The notes under the pieces are model-generated. The model saw only the letters and a list, made by a program, of their open reading frames with translations. It did no database searches and was not told the origin of the DNA. The position numbers and the translations under genes are program-made. A stretch of 7,025 nt of DNA from F1-20-MAGs016 sp046086245 (lineage in GTDB: Bacteria > Planctomycetota > Planctomycetia > Pirellulales > UBA1268): the NCBI GenBank assembly GCA_046086245.1, contig JBJSXB010000326.1, positions 1 through 7,025 on the forward strand, in the 5' to 3' direction. Of the stretch, positions 6,538-7,025 are shown one piece after another. Each line of letters opens with the position of its first letter. The stretch's first letter is position 1.

Positions 6538-6625
6538 GGCGGTCGGATCGTGCGGCGGCAGGCGGACGGCGGCGACCGCACGGTATCTCCGGACGGCCTC
6601 GGGGCGCGGTGCGGCCCGCTTCGGG

Positions 6626-6631
6626 TATGCT
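6626..6631 (+). promoter_or_regulatory. Candidate -10 element for the protease gene
   Basis: TATGCT stands 35 bases before ATG 6667, in otherwise extremely GC-rich DNA, preceded by GGG. No clear -35 box is visible at the expected distance. Confidence 0.3.
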
Positions 6632-6656
6632 CCGGCCCCGATCCACGCATGATCCC

Positions 6657-6660
6657 GGAG
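6657..6660 (+). promoter_or_regulatory. Ribosome binding site for the protease gene
   Basis: GGAG lies 6 bases before ATG 6667, supporting that start. Confidence 0.55.
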
Positions 6661-6666
6661 CCGCCC

Positions 6667-7025
6667 ATGTCACGTCGCCCCTCGACCGCGCCGGTGTCGG
6701 TCGTCCCGCGCGGCCGGTACCGGGGAGCGTGGGCGGCCGGGCTGTGCGTGCTGGCGTCCGCGACCGTCCGGGCCGACGACGCGGTCGTGCCGGTGCCCGC
6801 CACGAGCCCCGGCGCGGCGGTGGCGGCCGAGCGGCCGCGCGTCGATCCCGTCCGCCCCGCGCGGCTGTCGGCGGCCGAGCGCGACCGGCTGTACGGCGAG
6901 GTCGCGATCGGGGCGGAGGCGCTCGAGCGGCAGGGGGCCCAACTGCGGCGCCTGACGCAGTTGCTGCGGCCCACCGTGGTCCACATCGACACGCGCAAGC
7001 CGGCGCTCCGCCCGCGTGGCGGCAA
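6667..7025 (+). CDS. Exported HtrA/trypsin-like serine protease, N-terminal part (3' partial)
   Basis: The frame is open from ATG 6667 to the window edge: 119 complete codons. Residues 1-36 look like a signal peptide, with Arg-rich ends, a hydrophobic stretch at 21-33 and VRA before DD for cleavage after A36. A Pro/Ala-rich linker (37-65) and a predicted helix (about 68-100; LYGEV, ALERQG, LRRLTQLL) follow, then TVVHIDTRK (103-111). That order and the TVVHI strand match the start of planctomycete S1C/HtrA-like proteases, which are periplasmic or secreted. The catalytic His, Asp and Ser lie beyond the window, so activity cannot be judged. It has its own ribosome binding site and a possible -10 box, so it is probably transcribed separately. 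The export signal is well supported; the protease call rests on a short stretch. Confidence 0.7.
   Translation, partial: MSRRPSTAPVSVVPRGRYRGAWAAGLCVLASATVRADDAVVPVPATSPGAAVAAERPRVDPVRPARLSAAERDRLYGEVAIGAEALERQGAQLRRLTQLLRPTVVHIDTRKPALRPRGG

Larger units (their letters stand above)
6538..6666 (+). other. Non-coding spacer with GC-rich inverted repeats
   Basis: This spacer holds competing 7-base stems: GCGGTCG (6539-6545) with CGACCGC (6573-6579), or CGTGCGG (6549-6555) with CCGCACG (6576-6582). No T tract follows, so an intrinsic terminator is not supported. The downstream half should hold the promoter of the protease gene. Confidence 0.35.

Overview
The window is very GC-rich and tightly packed, with every supported gene on the + strand. 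The gene set suggests a planctomycete, probably Pirellulales-like. The hints are an exported PQQ-like beta-propeller that opens with a WPxFRG motif, an unusual aldehyde dehydrogenase family paired with an iron alcohol dehydrogenase, and the start of a signal-peptide-bearing HtrA-like protease of a type I associate with that phylum. This placement is inference from recalled family patterns, not from a search.

Bases 2-5804 hold five genes that look like one translationally coupled operon. In order they are: an aldehyde dehydrogenase (5' end cut by the window edge), an iron-containing alcohol dehydrogenase, an exported eight-repeat propeller, a group II PLP-dependent (aromatic-L-amino-acid type) decarboxylase, and a SOUL/heme-binding-like protein. 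The last three junctions are 4-base ATGA overlaps. The first junction has a 25-base gap, exactly spanned by a nine-codon mini-ORF that overlaps the upstream stop and the downstream start. The two dehydrogenases could interconvert an alcohol, an aldehyde and an acid (or acyl-CoA), and the decarboxylase would make an amine from an amino acid. The sequence does not show how the propeller and SOUL protein connect to these steps. The dehydrogenase also lacks the Glu general base of ordinary aldehyde dehydrogenases.

Bases 5805-6069 (265 bases) are non-coding. They hold GC-rich hairpins that may end the operon, a T6 run in a small AT-richer patch, and probably the promoter and leader of the next gene. 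Bases 6070-6486 encode a complete TraR/DksA-type zinc-finger regulator with a strong ribosome binding site. Bases 6487-6666 are non-coding and begin with three tandem copies of a 19-base unit, the first of which includes the stop codon of the DksA-like gene. From 6667 to the window end lies the N-terminus of an exported HtrA/trypsin-like serine protease, truncated by the window edge. I found no tRNA, rRNA, CRISPR array, insertion sequence or attachment site.
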